From contig NC_134570.1 in assembly GCF_050947875.1 (NCBI RefSeq), positions 207,109,750 to 207,173,749 of the forward strand: a stretch of 64,000 nt of DNA, in the 5' to 3' direction. A program made the translations under genes and the position numbers. The DNA is from Dermacentor variabilis. Lineage: Eukaryota > Arthropoda > Arachnida > Ixodida > Ixodidae. The notes under the pieces are model-generated. The model was not told the DNA's origin and made no database searches. It saw only the letters and a list, made by a program, of their open reading frames with translations. Shown piece by piece: positions 1 to 10,369 of this stretch (positions within the stretch are counted from its first letter, which is position 1; the number at the start of each line of letters is the position of its first letter).

Positions 1-4
1 AAGA

Positions 5-6
<2 letters not shown>

Positions 7-39
<33 letters not shown>
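7..39. repeat. (AT)n microsatellite
   Basis: This is an uninterrupted AT dinucleotide run at the window edge. The following bases to about 420 show no recognisable gene; short overlapping ORFs there have no motif. Confidence 0.9.
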
Positions 40-42
<3 letters not shown>

Positions 43-424
43 AATATATAGACCCAGTTCGCAAAGCGACTACGTCCTTGGGCTTAAAGCTTTGGGGAGG
101 CGAGTGAGGGAGCCTCCGTATGTGTGCAGTTTTCGAACGTTTACCGGACCACTGGCACCACGTCAGCACATGCGGATTCCTAGAAGGGGCAACTAGTGAC
201 TCAGAATGGCTACTTCAGTTCCAGGGCAGAGGAAACTGGATTTATTAGTTTTCCGCTCGCCCCCAGAATTGCACGCGAAGGAAACAGCAAGCGGCGGACA
301 GCGCCTCCATTTTCGAGTAGTGAACGTATGTCCGCGCTCCCCCTCTTTCTCTCCCCTCTCTCACTGCGTATCCCGAAGGCATGTCAGCCGCTCCGGACCC
401 TGAATAAGTCATTTGTTTTTATTT

Positions 425-1660
425 GAATATATTGCAGGCCCTTGACGGCCCGTGCATTAGGGGGTACATAAGCGCATTTGTAGTAGAAAGTACATAACAT
501 TTGTAATTATTCATGGTGAAAACTCAATACCCTGTGTTAGGTTCATAAACGAGTCAATGTTATCGCGGCACACAATATCATTAGGCAAATTGTCCCAGTA
601 GAAGATAGCCGACGGAAAAATGCAGTATTTGCGAGCGTTAACATGACTTAATGTTGGCGGATTTTTTTTGAATAATTTAGTACCGATGAGTGCTTGTAAG
701 AGTCTCCCTAGTAAACAGGACGTGTTATGTTGAAATGGCGATGGTGTAACTCATCAATAAACTGCAGTCATCAAATTATTCTTAGCTTCGAAAATTGCTT
801 AAAGCTTGCCCCTGCGAGCAAACCTGAAGCACTAGACTGCCTTGAGTAACCGTGTTTATAAATCTGACTGCTAGTTTTTGTATGCGCTTTATTTTATGTA
901 TGAGATGTTTTTGATGGAGGCTCCAGAATAAATCGGCGTATTCTAAGCGTGGCTTTATCAGTGCCTTGTAAGTATTTAGTTTGACATATGCCGGTGTAGT
1001 ACGTAATTTCCTTCACAGCAGTTATAGCTTTCGCTGAGAGTTCTGATATATGGCTTATATATCTGGCTCCTAATTAAGGTTAGACGTCGTTTATTACCTA
1101 CATATATTACCTGATTACTTTTGTTGATCTTAGTGCTTCCAACCTTATATGTAAAGTTAAGTAATTTTCTTATTTGTAAATGAGATCCACTGAGTTTTTC
1201 ATTTGTTTAATTTTATGTCCCAAGTGTTACACCAAGAGTAGATTGCGTGCAGTGAATTGGTAAGTTCTATTAGATCGACTGAGCCATGTACGGCTATGTA
1301 CATAACACAGTCATCAGCGAACAATCGTATCCAGACGGAGTTTTCAAAACAAAACTGGGTGTCATTAATAAACAACACGAACAAGAGTGGCGCTAGAACC
1401 AAACCATGAGGTAGACATCAACTTGCTGTAAGAGATGATTATCTATTACTACATTCTATATTTCCGATTTTTTAGAAAATTGGAAGTCCATAATATTATT
1501 TTGCTAGGAACGCGAAAAGCCAATAGTTCTGTGAATAAATCCTGATGCGAAACTACGTCGAACGCCTCAGAGAGGTATTAAATTACAGTATCTAATTGTC
1601 GCACGTTGCATCTGTTGCACATAATTGCATCCACAAATTGTATCTAATTCTTTCAGCGTA
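425..1660 (-). mobile_element. Degenerate Jockey/CR1-like LINE, RT to 3' end
   Basis: This is a minus-strand non-LTR retrotransposon remnant whose RT would have copied its own RNA at a nicked target. Read 5' to 3', a palm segment lies near 1615-1480 with DTVI and SEAFDVVSHQDLF, where the usual sequence is DFSKAFD. The catalytic box follows at about 1310-1321 as RLFADDCVMY, after APLLFVLFIND. Near 600-520 comes the C-terminal tail IFYWDNLPNDIVCRDN, like the conserved W-N-x-LP segment at the end of these ORFs. The 3' UTR has an AATAAA-like signal near 413-425. Several stops and frameshifts mean it is dead. The endonuclease and ORF1 are absent, so it is 5'-truncated. The exact clade is unresolved. 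Confidence 0.75.
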
Positions 1661-2075
1661 AGTTCCTGATTTATGGATGAAAAAATATTCTCTCTGCTCG
1701 CGCTGCACGGATGTGTTGGAAATCAGAGCGCAATATCACGACGCTTATGCGCTCGATGGAGCGACCTGGCTGTCGAACGTGTCTGGAGATTCGGCATACT
1801 TCTCACATGCCATTGTTGAACCGCAAGAGAAAAGAAGTTTTGGTTTGTCCCATATATTCGTGCTTACACGCCTGGCATCGAATTTTGTACGCGAGGTTAC
1901 TGGAAGCACAGTGAAGATTTACGTTAATTTTATGAACAGAGAATGAGTTCGATGCCTCAACTCTGTCTGTTGTTATCGTGTGACGACAAACCTTCCAGCG
2001 AGGTTTTCCACGCGGTCGACAACCCTTCGGCAAGTTGGGCTTCCGCGTCCTCGCCCTCACTAACAAAATGGGCAG
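1660..2075 (-). mobile_element. Penelope-like element GIY-YIG fragment
   Basis: The minus frame at 2066-1803 reads a Cys-containing basic linker (KPRWKVCRH), then YKIRCQACKHEYMGQTKTSF and LRFNN. This matches the GIY-YIG endonuclease end of Penelope-like retroelements, where a YxIxCxxC stretch precedes Y(I/V)GQT and an Arg-rich helix. The domain is used for target nicking. Only the C-terminal part of the element remains and the downstream reading is broken, so it is a fossil. The family differs from the PLEs at 8.3 and 19.4 kb, which carry other residues around the YIG motif. Confidence 0.65.
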
Positions 2076-4667
2076 CCTGAAAATTTATACTAGAAAAGAA
2101 CAAAATATATATTGCAGGCACTTTTAATTTTACAGCTCTTTAGTGTACCCTGTGCATCGAATGTGATGGCTTCAGTGAAAACGCCCGAGGCCCGGCAGAC
2201 GACCGAAAACTCGTGCGCCTCTGTTCGCACCGGGAACGTTTGAAGCACCACCGTTTGTGTTTCTGTCGTGTTTGTGATATTGCAGGTAATTCACTCCTAG
2301 ACTGCAGTAGAATAGTGTGGAACAGTGCGCAGTTTTCTTGCTAACTTGGTCATATAAGCATATTTACAGGGACAAAGATAGAGCGAACATTAAGAAACTC
2401 GGCATTAATATATTTATAAAGCAAGAAATGGTAGGGAAAGCTTTTTAAGTCGTAAAGGTCTATAGGACAATATAATGGGGCCGTTCACATTGTTATTTGA
2501 CCAAGCAAAAAAAAAAACACTACCCATAGCTCACGACAGCGTAGCGATAATACCAAAAGACCGTGAGGCCCGATGACCAGAAAAAGACTACGACCATTCA
2601 AGGTCGTTTGCGGTGAAGCGTACTGGTAGGAACTGTCTCCTAGGCAAGGGTAATGACGCGGGAGCTTTGTCGCACAGGGATACGATGACTGCTTTTTTCG
2701 GACAATGTACTCAGCTGAATGTGGCCGACAGGCCAATGGCAGTGTCATTAGCTGAGACCTCTCGCGCAGAGGGCGGCGTAAACAAAACACGCACACTATA
2801 GGCCACGACGGATGAAGTGCTCTTTTCAGCGCTCTTCTCCTCGGCCGCTCTTTGGTGAACGTGAACATGAACAACAGCCTCTCGCACGCGCCCACCCGAC
2901 GGAGTTCATTCATCAGGCGGCTGGGCGGGGGCACTAGCGCTGAAACAATGGCCCGCAGCTGGCCTAGGCGTCCTTTCGCTCTCTTACATGCAGTAAAGCA
3001 GCAAAAAAATAAACGGCCGGAAGCATAGACCGAAGGCAGTTTTTTTTTCTTTTCTTCGATAGTCGGTAGTGCCGTCTGGAGCCCTCGATGCCACGGAAAA
3101 GGTGGACCATAACGACTCCTTCACTTCATAAGCACAAATTTTGATTTCCAAATGCATGTTGTGCGATAATAAAATCAGTTTGTCCTGTAAAGAAAGGAAC
3201 AGCGCAAAAGGCCACATATGAGTCAGAAAGTTAACAACACAGTGACAAATTGCGACGGTGCAGCCAAAAAGCATTCGCTGCCTGGTTATGTCATCGTAAA
3301 GAAGGTTAGATATGGTATGAAACATCAGCAATGCAGAACTAACGCCATGTCTCACCCTCTCTTTCAAAATAGAACAAGAAGACTGCAACTATAACGCAAC
3401 TTACTTTGTATTCTAGGTTAATCTTACGAATAGTTCCTTGCTACTCGCCGGAATCGTTCCTGATTGCAAAAGTCTCACCACATTTGGCGATAATTAGTTT
3501 CATCACTCATAAAAGCATAGCCCATAGCGCAAGCACACGCTTCCAACATCTCCCCTTTATCTTCGAGCTAAATATAGCCTAATATAAGAGTCCCACCCCG
3601 TTGTCGCCTCGCACACCTCCTTCCTGCGAGTGGATTGGCCATGTGAAATCGGTTGCTTTTTAGCAGTAACACATGCATGGAATATTTTTTTTTTCGTTTT
3701 TCGCGACGCGTCGTCTAGTTTACCAGTTCATCACAACCGAGAGACAAGAGAAATTTCGCAACCAGGGTTTGACGTGCCCTCAGCGTATACCGGAAGAAAC
3801 AAATGTTCGTGGCACATTTCATGAAACTTAAGTGATAAATTTAAGGAAAATACTCGGAAAAAAGGTTTCCTTTCTGAAAATTGTGAAGCAAACATTGTAC
3901 TGCCCTCTGAGCTCCCTTGAAATTCAATGGCTGTTTAATTTGTCCTAGGAGTAATTTTGGCGTATGTCTGCTATTGCATTCTAGCAACATTCGCGCCAAG
4001 CGCACGTCACTGAATTTATAAAAAAAAGAAATGCGGCTGCCTTCATCCGGCGATCCTTGCCGAAATGCGGTCTTGATTAAGGTATTTACTTGGCCACAAG
4101 CCACAGAATTGCTGGTCCCACGCATTCCATATTGTTGTTATCAACGCATGGCATTTATGCTAACCGTAATACAGAGGCTTGAAGAATGCGCAATATATAC
4201 ATATAACGTTTGAAAACCCTACTTCAGGGATACTTTAACAGGAATTCCAAGTCATCATTGCCCCAATGAAATCACTTTGAAGTATCTCATTATGGACACT
4301 AAAAAGGTGGTTCTTCAAGTGAGAAGAAATGGAAATACTAACCTTAAGTCAGATGAAAGCCCTGCTTTGTGCTGAATGAGCGTTCGAAATGCGAGCGAAG
4401 AAATCAACCCGTAATTTAAAACAGGAAGTTTGTTGTGAAAATTGACAATCTCTGAAAACATTGTAGCGTGCACATCAATTACTTTTGCACCCTGTGACCC
4501 ATACGACGAACTAAAAGAAAATGTAGGAGCAAGGCGAGCTAGTCTGGGCTGAGAAACCACCACGTGGAACGTCTTTATTGAACAAAAACATAGCTACATC
4601 CCGGACCACCCCAAACCTGCGCGCCGCTCGGTAAGCCTCGAAGCTCGCCTACGATGTCATTTGCTAA
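2076..4667. other. Stretch without recognised genes
   Basis: No recognised coding sequence or repeat is visible. The longest frames are minus-strand ORFs at 2485-2934 (149 codons) and 2984-3388 (134 codons). Both lack a familiar domain and read like chance open frames; the first is Arg and Leu rich and ends in a poly-Phe stretch read from a poly-A tract. Near 4560-4580 there is a TTTATT that would be a minus-strand AATAAA. Confidence 0.5.
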
Positions 4668-5153
4668 CATTCACTGTCTTTTTGTTATCTTGCAGGTAAA
4701 CCATTCCTTTTACTCACGACGAACGCGCTTTCTTTTGGTTTAATTATCCTGCCCAGACTTCAGTGCTTCCTGGCTATAGTTACTGACTGCTCTCGTCTTC
4801 TCCTAAGATTGCTAGCTTTGTGCGGTGATATTGAACTTAATCCTGGACCGAGCACTCACACTTCACCTACTCAAGATGCATGTGACATCACGTCTGTCCT
4901 GCACGAACTTTTATCTTGTCACACAGCACTTATGAACAAGATGAAAACAGTTCAAACAGCACTCTCAAAGAATGATAAAACTTTCAATGAAATTAGGCAA
5001 AGGCTTTCTGAGATTGAACCTGATTTCCCAAGCAAAAGTCCAGGTCGAGAGCATCAAGTCCTCATGCGAAGAGAACGCAAATCATATCGTGACCATTAAT
5101 TCAAGAATAAACGATTCTGAAGACCACGCCCGTCACTCAAACCTGCTATTTTA
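4668..5153 (+). mobile_element. LINE ORF1 fragment with 2A-like motif and coiled coil
   Basis: This is the 5' protein region of a CR1/L2-type non-LTR element. A frame open from about 4672 encodes a Leu/Ile-rich stretch that ends in CGDIELNPGP at 4821-4850. That matches the 2A (StopGo) consensus D(V/I)ExNPGP, at which ribosomes skip one peptide bond. About 75 codons of mostly helical, charged sequence follow. After a frameshift near 5020 a second helical stretch ends in DHARHSNLLF, the usual bridge from the coiled coil to the RNA-binding domain in LINE ORF1 proteins. The copy stops at 5153 where a MITE-like block begins. No in-frame ATG is visible upstream of the 2A motif, so the original start is lost or lies on another exon or frame. 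The 2A assignment is by motif only. Confidence 0.7.
4821..4850 (+). other. 2A-like (StopGo) peptide motif
   Basis: The codons spell CGDIELNPGP, directly after an aliphatic run (LLLRLLAL). In known 2A peptides the helix before D(V/I)ExNPGP and the final Gly-Pro pair drive ribosome skipping. All invariant positions are present here. Confidence 0.75.
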
Positions 5154-5675
5154 GAGCACAGCTCTTAGGTGCCCATTCCTGCGTTTACCATCGGCGTCCT
5201 TTGGCGTAATCGAGCGAAAGAGCACATCCAAGGATGAAAGATGCCGATAGCGAAGATATCGCGAGCAGCAAGGCGGAGGAGGAGAATGTAATGGAACCAT
5301 GAGGAGAAAATTGGAGGAGTAGGATGTGGCGAAACCGTGAGAAGAAAAGCGTAGTGCGGCGCAAGACGGGCTCTGCGGTGACGACCGCAACGAGATGGCA
5401 CAGGAGTAGCGTGCGCCGTCTGTTCAGCGATGGCACGGGGCCAGCGCATTCACCGATATCATATATAGCATCAAAGCGCCGCATGAGCGGAGGTCTGTTT
5501 GTGGCAACTGCTGTGAATAGTACTCACGCGTCACCCACGCGCTGCGTCTCGCAGATCTCACGTTTAGCGAGGCAGACGGGCCACACTTCACTCCGTTTGC
5601 AATGTGCGCACGAGGCGGATTCTTTGCTGGCGCCAATATATCGCGAAATGAAAGCACGTATATAGTGCTGCGCTC
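5154..5675. mobile_element. MITE-like block with short imperfect terminal inverted repeats
   Basis: The block begins GAGCACAGC and ends GCTGCGCTC, whose complement is GAGCGCAGC, giving 9-bp ends with one mismatch. It is about 520 bp, GC-richer than its flanks, and its start coincides with the abrupt end of the LINE ORF1. Several overlapping ORFs cross it on both strands, but none has a domain. No clear target-site duplication is visible, so a non-autonomous DNA transposon is only the likeliest reading. Confidence 0.4.
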
Positions 5676-6027
5676 AATGCCACATTAGGAAGTACCGTAG
5701 TTGTCTGTGAATTTTTTCGGTTTGGGAAACACTGGCGTCCAGTCGTAGGCGCAATCTGAGAAAATGGTTGTTGACTTTTACAGTTCGCATTTCGAAATCC
5801 TGCTTATAACAACGAATATTGAACAGGCACACAAACTTGGAACTTTTCCGAAAACAGGATTCGACCCGTGCTCGTAAATTTAGCTAATTTCAAGAATAAT
5901 GAGTGTGTTATTTCTTGCGCGAATAAGCTAAAAGACTACTCGAACAGCATCAAGGTACGTTTGACCTTTACTCGGACAGTGCGCATTATTATTGTTCATT
6001 ATGCTAAGTCACAGGGAAAGCTCTTTA
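5676..6027. other. Stretch without recognised features
   Basis: AT-rich sequence between the MITE-like block and the SINE. I see no gene, repeat or RNA here. Confidence 0.5.
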
Positions 6028-6246
6028 CCGGCGGCAGTGGCTTGGCAGCTATAGTGTTCACTGCTAAGCACAAGGTCGCGGGATCAAATCGCGGTAGCAG
6101 TTGCCGCATTTCGATGGGGGCGAAATGCAAAAACGTCCGCCTCCCGTCCCTTGCGGGCACGTTGAAGATCCCGTGATGGTCGAGATAAAGCATAGTCCTT
6201 CGCTACGACGTGCCTCATAATCAAATCGTGGTTTTGGCGCGAGAAA
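6028..6246 (+). mobile_element. Ruka-like tRNA-derived SINE, diverged copy
   Basis: The 5' part is tRNA-like with a Pol III B box (GGGATCAAATCGC, one or two changes from consensus) after GCAAGGTCGC. The body contains GCATTTCGATGGGGGCGAAA, the family core, then CGTGCCTCATAATCA and GTGGTTTTGGCGCG. The same core occurs at 43.2 kb and, inverted, at 29.4 kb. The poly-A end is lost. The Ruka name comes from memory of the Rhipicephalus SINE; the shared core between copies is seen directly. Confidence 0.8.
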
Positions 6247-6303
6247 TTCCCGATTTCAATTCAAAACCATTTAAACTGCGACATGGCCGGTTACTGATGT
6301 ATC

Positions 6304-6640
6304 ATGTATGAACAAGACGTAGTCGTTCGATCGTATTACCAACCCCATGTTGCTGTGTTGTCACAAACTTGGTTATCCTCTTCCGTATCTAATGACAAAT
6401 TCCTCTCTTTCTTGCTGAATTTTGACCTCTTCTGGAATGACCGCAGTAGCAGGCGTGGTAGGGGCCTTCTCATTGCAGCTCACCATAGCCTTCAATGTCA
6501 ACCTGTAGGTGGTGCGTGCGATCTTCGAATCATCGTCATCTCCAGAAAACGATTCCATCGCGAAGTTACTATCGACGTCTGCTACTATGTCACGCTCCCA
6601 TTCCTTCGTTTGGCGATATTTCCCTGCAACAACGTGGGAA
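6304..6640 (+). mobile_element. LINE endonuclease-domain fragment
   Basis: The plus frame reads HVAVLSQTWLSSSVSNDKFL, the catalytic-Glu region of the LINE AP-endonuclease with E replaced by Q (usual form LSETWL). NFDLFWNDRSSRRGRGLLIA follows, equivalent to the conserved R-x-RGGG loop. After a shift, VTIDVCYYVTLP corresponds to the GVCYRPP strand. The fragment has neither RT nor ORF1 and abuts a minus-strand Gypsy fragment, so it is a small dead piece. Confidence 0.6.
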
Positions 6641-6661
6641 GATCTAGCTTCAACATCTCCT

Positions 6662-7009
6662 CTAGAAGCCACTGTGGGATGATCTAGGAGCCTTCACTAA
6701 ATACATCTTGGTGAATATGGCCGTTCCAGCTAGGTTGGCTGCGAAGCCATGAATGTGAGGAGGCGGATAGCGAACAGCGACGGCGCGCGCGTTGAGCGCA
6801 CGGTAGCCGCTGCAAGGGCGCGAATCCCGTGGGTCCCGCTTTGGTACCGCGTGGAGAGCTGAAGACCAACTGCTCGACGAGGGCCGGATGACACCCAGCA
6901 GCATCATGTGGTTGAATTCCCTCCTTGCGATGGCAAGAAGCTCACTATACAGTGCTTCTGGGTCGGCAGAACAACGGGGGGGAGGGAGGGGGGGAGGGAC
7001 TATTAACAC
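6662..7009 (-). mobile_element. Ty3/Gypsy reverse transcriptase N-terminal fragment
   Basis: The minus frame carries EFNHMMLLGVIRPSSSSWSS, ALHAVPKRDPRDSRPCSGYR, ALNARAV and PPPHIHGFAANLAGTAIFTK. This is the start of a Ty3/Gypsy RT: the 'G(I/V)IRPS(S/N)SPW(A/S)SPL' block, then 'VPKKDG..R.C.DYR.LN' and the 'IFSK(I/M)DL' strand just before the first catalytic Asp. That Asp is lost here (FTKMYLVKA). No LTR, integrase or YxDD box follows, so only about 115 codons of a long-dead LTR element survive. Confidence 0.75.
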
Positions 7010-7484
7010 AATAAATGTGAACTTGCAGCTTCTGCGCAGGGTTCATCCTATCATTCTCAAAGCGGTCCGCCGAAGCAAAATGGTCGCTTTTTAAAGAAAA
7101 GATGCAAAGGCTTTTAAAGACTTATTTTGCTACCGTAACAGTCAGAGAGTGCGCGTCATTGCCGTGGTTTATTACCGCCCTTTAGCGTCTAAACAATACG
7201 GAAAGCATGAGGTTCCGCTTCGCTAAACGTTCAAAGAGCCCGCTCCTCTGGAATAAGTACTATTTTGCTGAGAAGGAATTCGGGTCCCTTGCCCCCCAAA
7301 ACCAAGTGAACGTTCGTTTCATGTAAATTAATTGCTAGGCTTTCCAGAAAAAACACGACAAAGGCGGGAAATGGCAAGTCAAGACGATAGCAAAATGAGA
7401 ACAAGGTAAAAGCGAGAGCCAACGTATCGACAAGTGTACTTGTCATCTTCTAGGCGGCATATGCTTCCCTCGGCACAGTACGTA
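7010..7484. other. Stretch without recognised genes
   Basis: No motif-bearing ORF is seen. A 71-codon minus frame at 7231-7446 has no recognisable domain. A G-run lies at about 6977-6998. Confidence 0.4.
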
Positions 7485-8159
7485 CAGGGTGTTTCCGTGA
7501 ACACTTTCAAAGATTTTTGAAGGTTGTCTCTGGCAAATATCTCAACTCTAGTTGATGAGCCGGTCTACTCGAAGTGGCGGACACAGCACAACTTGCACAA
7601 AATGAAATGCAAAATCGACTAATTAACAATAATTCACTAATCAACTTTTATCTAATTATCCTGTGACCCGTATTGCAATGTACACATTATAGCAGTGGAT
7701 CTCGCAAGGCGGATCCACTTGGAACAAATTCTCAGGACGACCACCAGTTTCCAGATATAAATCACCGAACTTTGCGGAGAAATGCATTGGCGTTCCAGTT
7801 ACTTGTCTACTTTAGTGCATGAAACGACGTTTTGCTAATAAATTAACTAGAACGCCAATGCATTTCTCCGCAAAGTTCGGGAATTTATATCTCCAAACTG
7901 GTGTCGTCCTGAGAATTCGTTCCAAGTGGATATGACATGCCAACTGCACGGCTATAATTTGTAAATTGCAATATGCGCCATAATGTAATTAGTTAAAAAC
8001 TTCATTAGTGAATTTTTATTACTTAGCCGATTTTGCATCTAAATTTTTTATGCAAGTATTGTCCGCCGCTTCGAGCAGACCAATTCATAAACTACAATTG
8101 TGATATCTGCTACAGGCAACACTTAAAGATTATTTTTAAGTGTTCGCTGAAACACCCTG
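7485..8159. mobile_element. Foldback element (long inverted repeats) with TA flanks
   Basis: The element opens CAGGGTGTTTC and closes GAAACACCCTG. Both ends are flanked by TA (7483-7484 and 8160-8161), the duplication expected for IS630/Tc1/mariner-type insertion. The two halves are inverted copies over nearly their whole length. For example, the block around 7769-7800 (TTTGCGGAGAAATGCATTGG) recurs as its complement around 7850-7878. The unpaired centre is only about 35 bp near 7822. It encodes nothing. Confidence 0.8.
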
Positions 8160-8177
8160 TATATAGCTAGAATAATT

Positions 8178-8179
<2 letters not shown>

Positions 8180-8271
<92 letters not shown>
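8180..8271. repeat. (AT)n microsatellite
   Basis: About 90 bp of pure AT repeat directly left of the PLE palindrome. It is followed by TGTTATCCGCTTCGCTGG, which resembles the sequence right of the 10.3-kb AT tract, so it may be the edge of a further PLE fragment. Confidence 0.9.
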
Positions 8272-8274
<3 letters not shown>

Positions 8275-8316
8275 ATCCGCTTCGCTGGAGGTCAGTGTAA
8301 TATGTCCCCCTGAAAG

Positions 8317-9239
8317 AGAGAGAGAGAGAATATAAAAAGCGGTAGGAAATGGTGCTCGTGTAATAAAAACACAGAAATGGATTCAACTATATAAACAACA
8401 TAAAAGAACGGGGGACAGAAGAAAAAAGAACGCCCAGAAAACAAAGAAAAATGAGTAAGCCTATACCTTGAAATTTAGCATAGCGAATATATTCTAAGCT
8501 CCATTTAAAACCTCTGTCTGTTGGTTGTAACGTCTTGAGCTTATGAATGAAGTACGATTCTCTGTATGGTCAGTCTCGCGCAGAACGGTACTTTGACTGT
8601 AGGATGTAGGGTTTAAGTTCATCAACGTTTTCAGCTGGTTGGTTGAAATGCTCCGTAACTGCTTTTAGAACCTTTTAGTTATGTCCGTACGATGTCCGTA
8701 TAACCTGACGTTCACTGATTTTCCCGTTTCACGAATATATTGTCTTTCACTAAAGGAACATTCAAGCATATAAATTACATAGGAACTGGGGCAAGTAAAG
8801 CTAGTTTTCACTTCCTGCAAATAACTGTTTGCGGTACGTGGATATAATTTTATTGACAATTTAAAAGTGCCTGCAAATTTTGCACCTGTGGCGAAAACAT
8901 GCATTTATTACGGGATAATGATGTTGGCTTACTTTTGCGTGCACAAACACACTAAAATGCCTTTTCATGTCAAGCTTCAGTTGCGGCGATATGTTACCCT
9001 TGGTACCACTGGGAACGCTTTTCTCAGACGCTCATTACTTGATAATATTGGGTAGTATTTTCGTCGGATGTTGTTTATATTTCGGAGGGAATTAGAATGG
9101 TGGTCCCCTAGATTCTGCTGTAGGCTGTTTCTTAACTGATTCCAACCGCCTCTCTAATGTTGACGCGAGGTCAGAAGCTCTGCTGAGGGGAACCTCTGGA
9201 CATTTTCTTTCTATTAACGTTGCTTTGAGGTGACTTACG

Positions 9240-9245
<6 letters not shown>
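8317..9245 (-). mobile_element. Penelope-like element C-terminal half, left arm of palindrome
   Basis: The minus strand carries the PLE linker and GIY-YIG region. Near 9235-9110 it reads HLKATLIERKCPEVPLSRA, then LASTLERRLESV. Near 8900-8670 it reads CPSSYVIYMLECSFSERQYI, the Y-x-I-x-x-x-x-C core, followed by RETGKSVNVRLYGHRTD with the conserved ETG and the Arg/His helix. The YIG glycine is replaced (YIRETG), probably by decay. The RT domain is absent. This half is an almost exact inverted copy of 9304-10220. Confidence 0.8.

Positions 9246-9303
<58 letters not shown>
9246..9303. repeat. (AT)n tract at the palindrome axis
   Basis: The tract is flanked symmetrically by TTACGTAGTGCA on the left and TGCACTACGTAA on the right. 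The symmetry axis of the whole 1.9-kb palindrome therefore falls inside the AT run, near 9274. Read through, it encodes a Tyr-Ile repeat in the element's frame. Confidence 0.9.
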
Positions 9304-9309
<6 letters not shown>

Positions 9310-10220
9310 CGTAAATCACCTCAAAGCAACGTTAGAGCAACGTGCAGAGGTTCCCCTCAGCAGAGCTTATGACCTCGCGTCAACATTAGAGAGACGGTTG
9401 GAATCAGTTAACAGCCTACAGCAGAATCTAGGGGACCACCATTCTAATTCCCTCCGAAATATAAACAACATCCTACGAAAATACTACCCAATATTATCAA
9501 GTAATGAGCGTCTGAGAAAAGCGTTCCCAGTGGTACCAAGGGTAACATATCGCCGCAACTGAAGCTTGACATGAAAAGGCATTTTAGTGTGTTTGTGCAC
9601 GCAAAAGTAAGCCAACATCATTATCCCGTAATAAATGCATGTTTTCGCCACAGGTGCAAAATCTGCAGGCACTTTTAAATTGACATTAAAATGATATCCA
9701 CGTACCGCAAACAGTTATTTGCAGGAAGTGAAAACTAGCTTTACTTGTCCCAGTTCCTATGTAATTTATATGCTTGAATGTTCGTTCAGTAAAAGACAAT
9801 ATATTGGTGAAACGGGAAAATCAGTGAACGTCAGGTTATACGGACATCGCACGGACACAACTAAAAGGTTCTAAAAGCAGTTGCGGAGCATTTCAACCAA
9901 CCAGCTCAAAATGTTGATGAACTTAAACCCTACATCCTACAGTCAAAGTGCCGTTCTGCGCGAGACTGACCATACAGAGAATCGTACTTCATTCATAAGT
10001 TAAAGACGTTGCAACCAACAGACATAGAGGTTTCAAATGGAGCGTAGAATATATTCGCTATGCTAAATTTCAAGGTATAGGCTTACTCATTTTTCTGTGT
10101 TTTCTGGGCGTTTTTTTTTTCTTCTGTCCCCCGTTCTTTTATTTTGTTTATATAGTTGGATCCATTTCTGTGTTTTTATTACACGAGCACCATTTCCTAC
10201 CGCTTTTTTTTATACTCTCT
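9304..10220 (+). mobile_element. Penelope-like element C-terminal half, right arm of palindrome
   Basis: Plus-strand copy of the same PLE region as 8317-9245. It has HYVNHLKATLEQ, VPLSRAYDLASTLERRLESV and NILRKYYPILSSNERLRKAF, then PVVPRVTYRRN (the P-x-YRR motif before the GIY-YIG domain in PLEs). Around 9730-9860 the GIY-YIG core retains YIGETGKSV with glycine intact. Small indels separate the arms: a stretch near 9335 is 13 bp shorter than in the left arm, and AAA is missing near 9412. The arms have therefore diverged slightly since the palindrome formed. There is no RT. Confidence 0.8.
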
Positions 10221-10221
10221 G

Positions 10222-10291
10222 GTCATAAGCTCTGCCGAGGGGAACCTCTGGACATTTTCTTTCTTCTAACGTTGCTCTGAGGTGATTTACG

Positions 10292-10293
<2 letters not shown>
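10222..10293 (-). mobile_element. Third PLE linker fragment
   Basis: This is a minus-oriented copy of the segment also present at about 9165-9245 (GAGGGGAACCTCTGGACATT on plus). It ends at an AT tract at the same internal position as in the palindrome. It joins the right arm abruptly. Confidence 0.75.

Positions 10294-10368
<75 letters not shown>
10294..10368. repeat. (AT)n tract inside a PLE
   Basis: About 75 bp of AT repeat between the PLE linker fragment and the RT fragment, both on the minus strand. In this copy it lies between the RT tail and the linker, where it would encode Tyr-Ile repeats. Confidence 0.9.

Positions 10369-10369
<1 letters not shown>

Noticed and set aside
1677..1946. 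Plus-strand ORFs over the first PLE fragment
   Set aside because: The minus frame carries the GIY-YIG motifs; the plus frames are its complement.
2485..2934. 149-codon minus-strand ORF as a conserved gene
   Set aside because: No domain, skewed composition and a poly-Phe end read from an A-run; no splice or promoter support.
9092..9562. ORFs with long Tyr-Ile repeats (also at 10282-10527 and 41094-41392)
   Set aside because: They are translations of (AT)n tracts; the 41-kb ones have no neighbouring protein motif at all.
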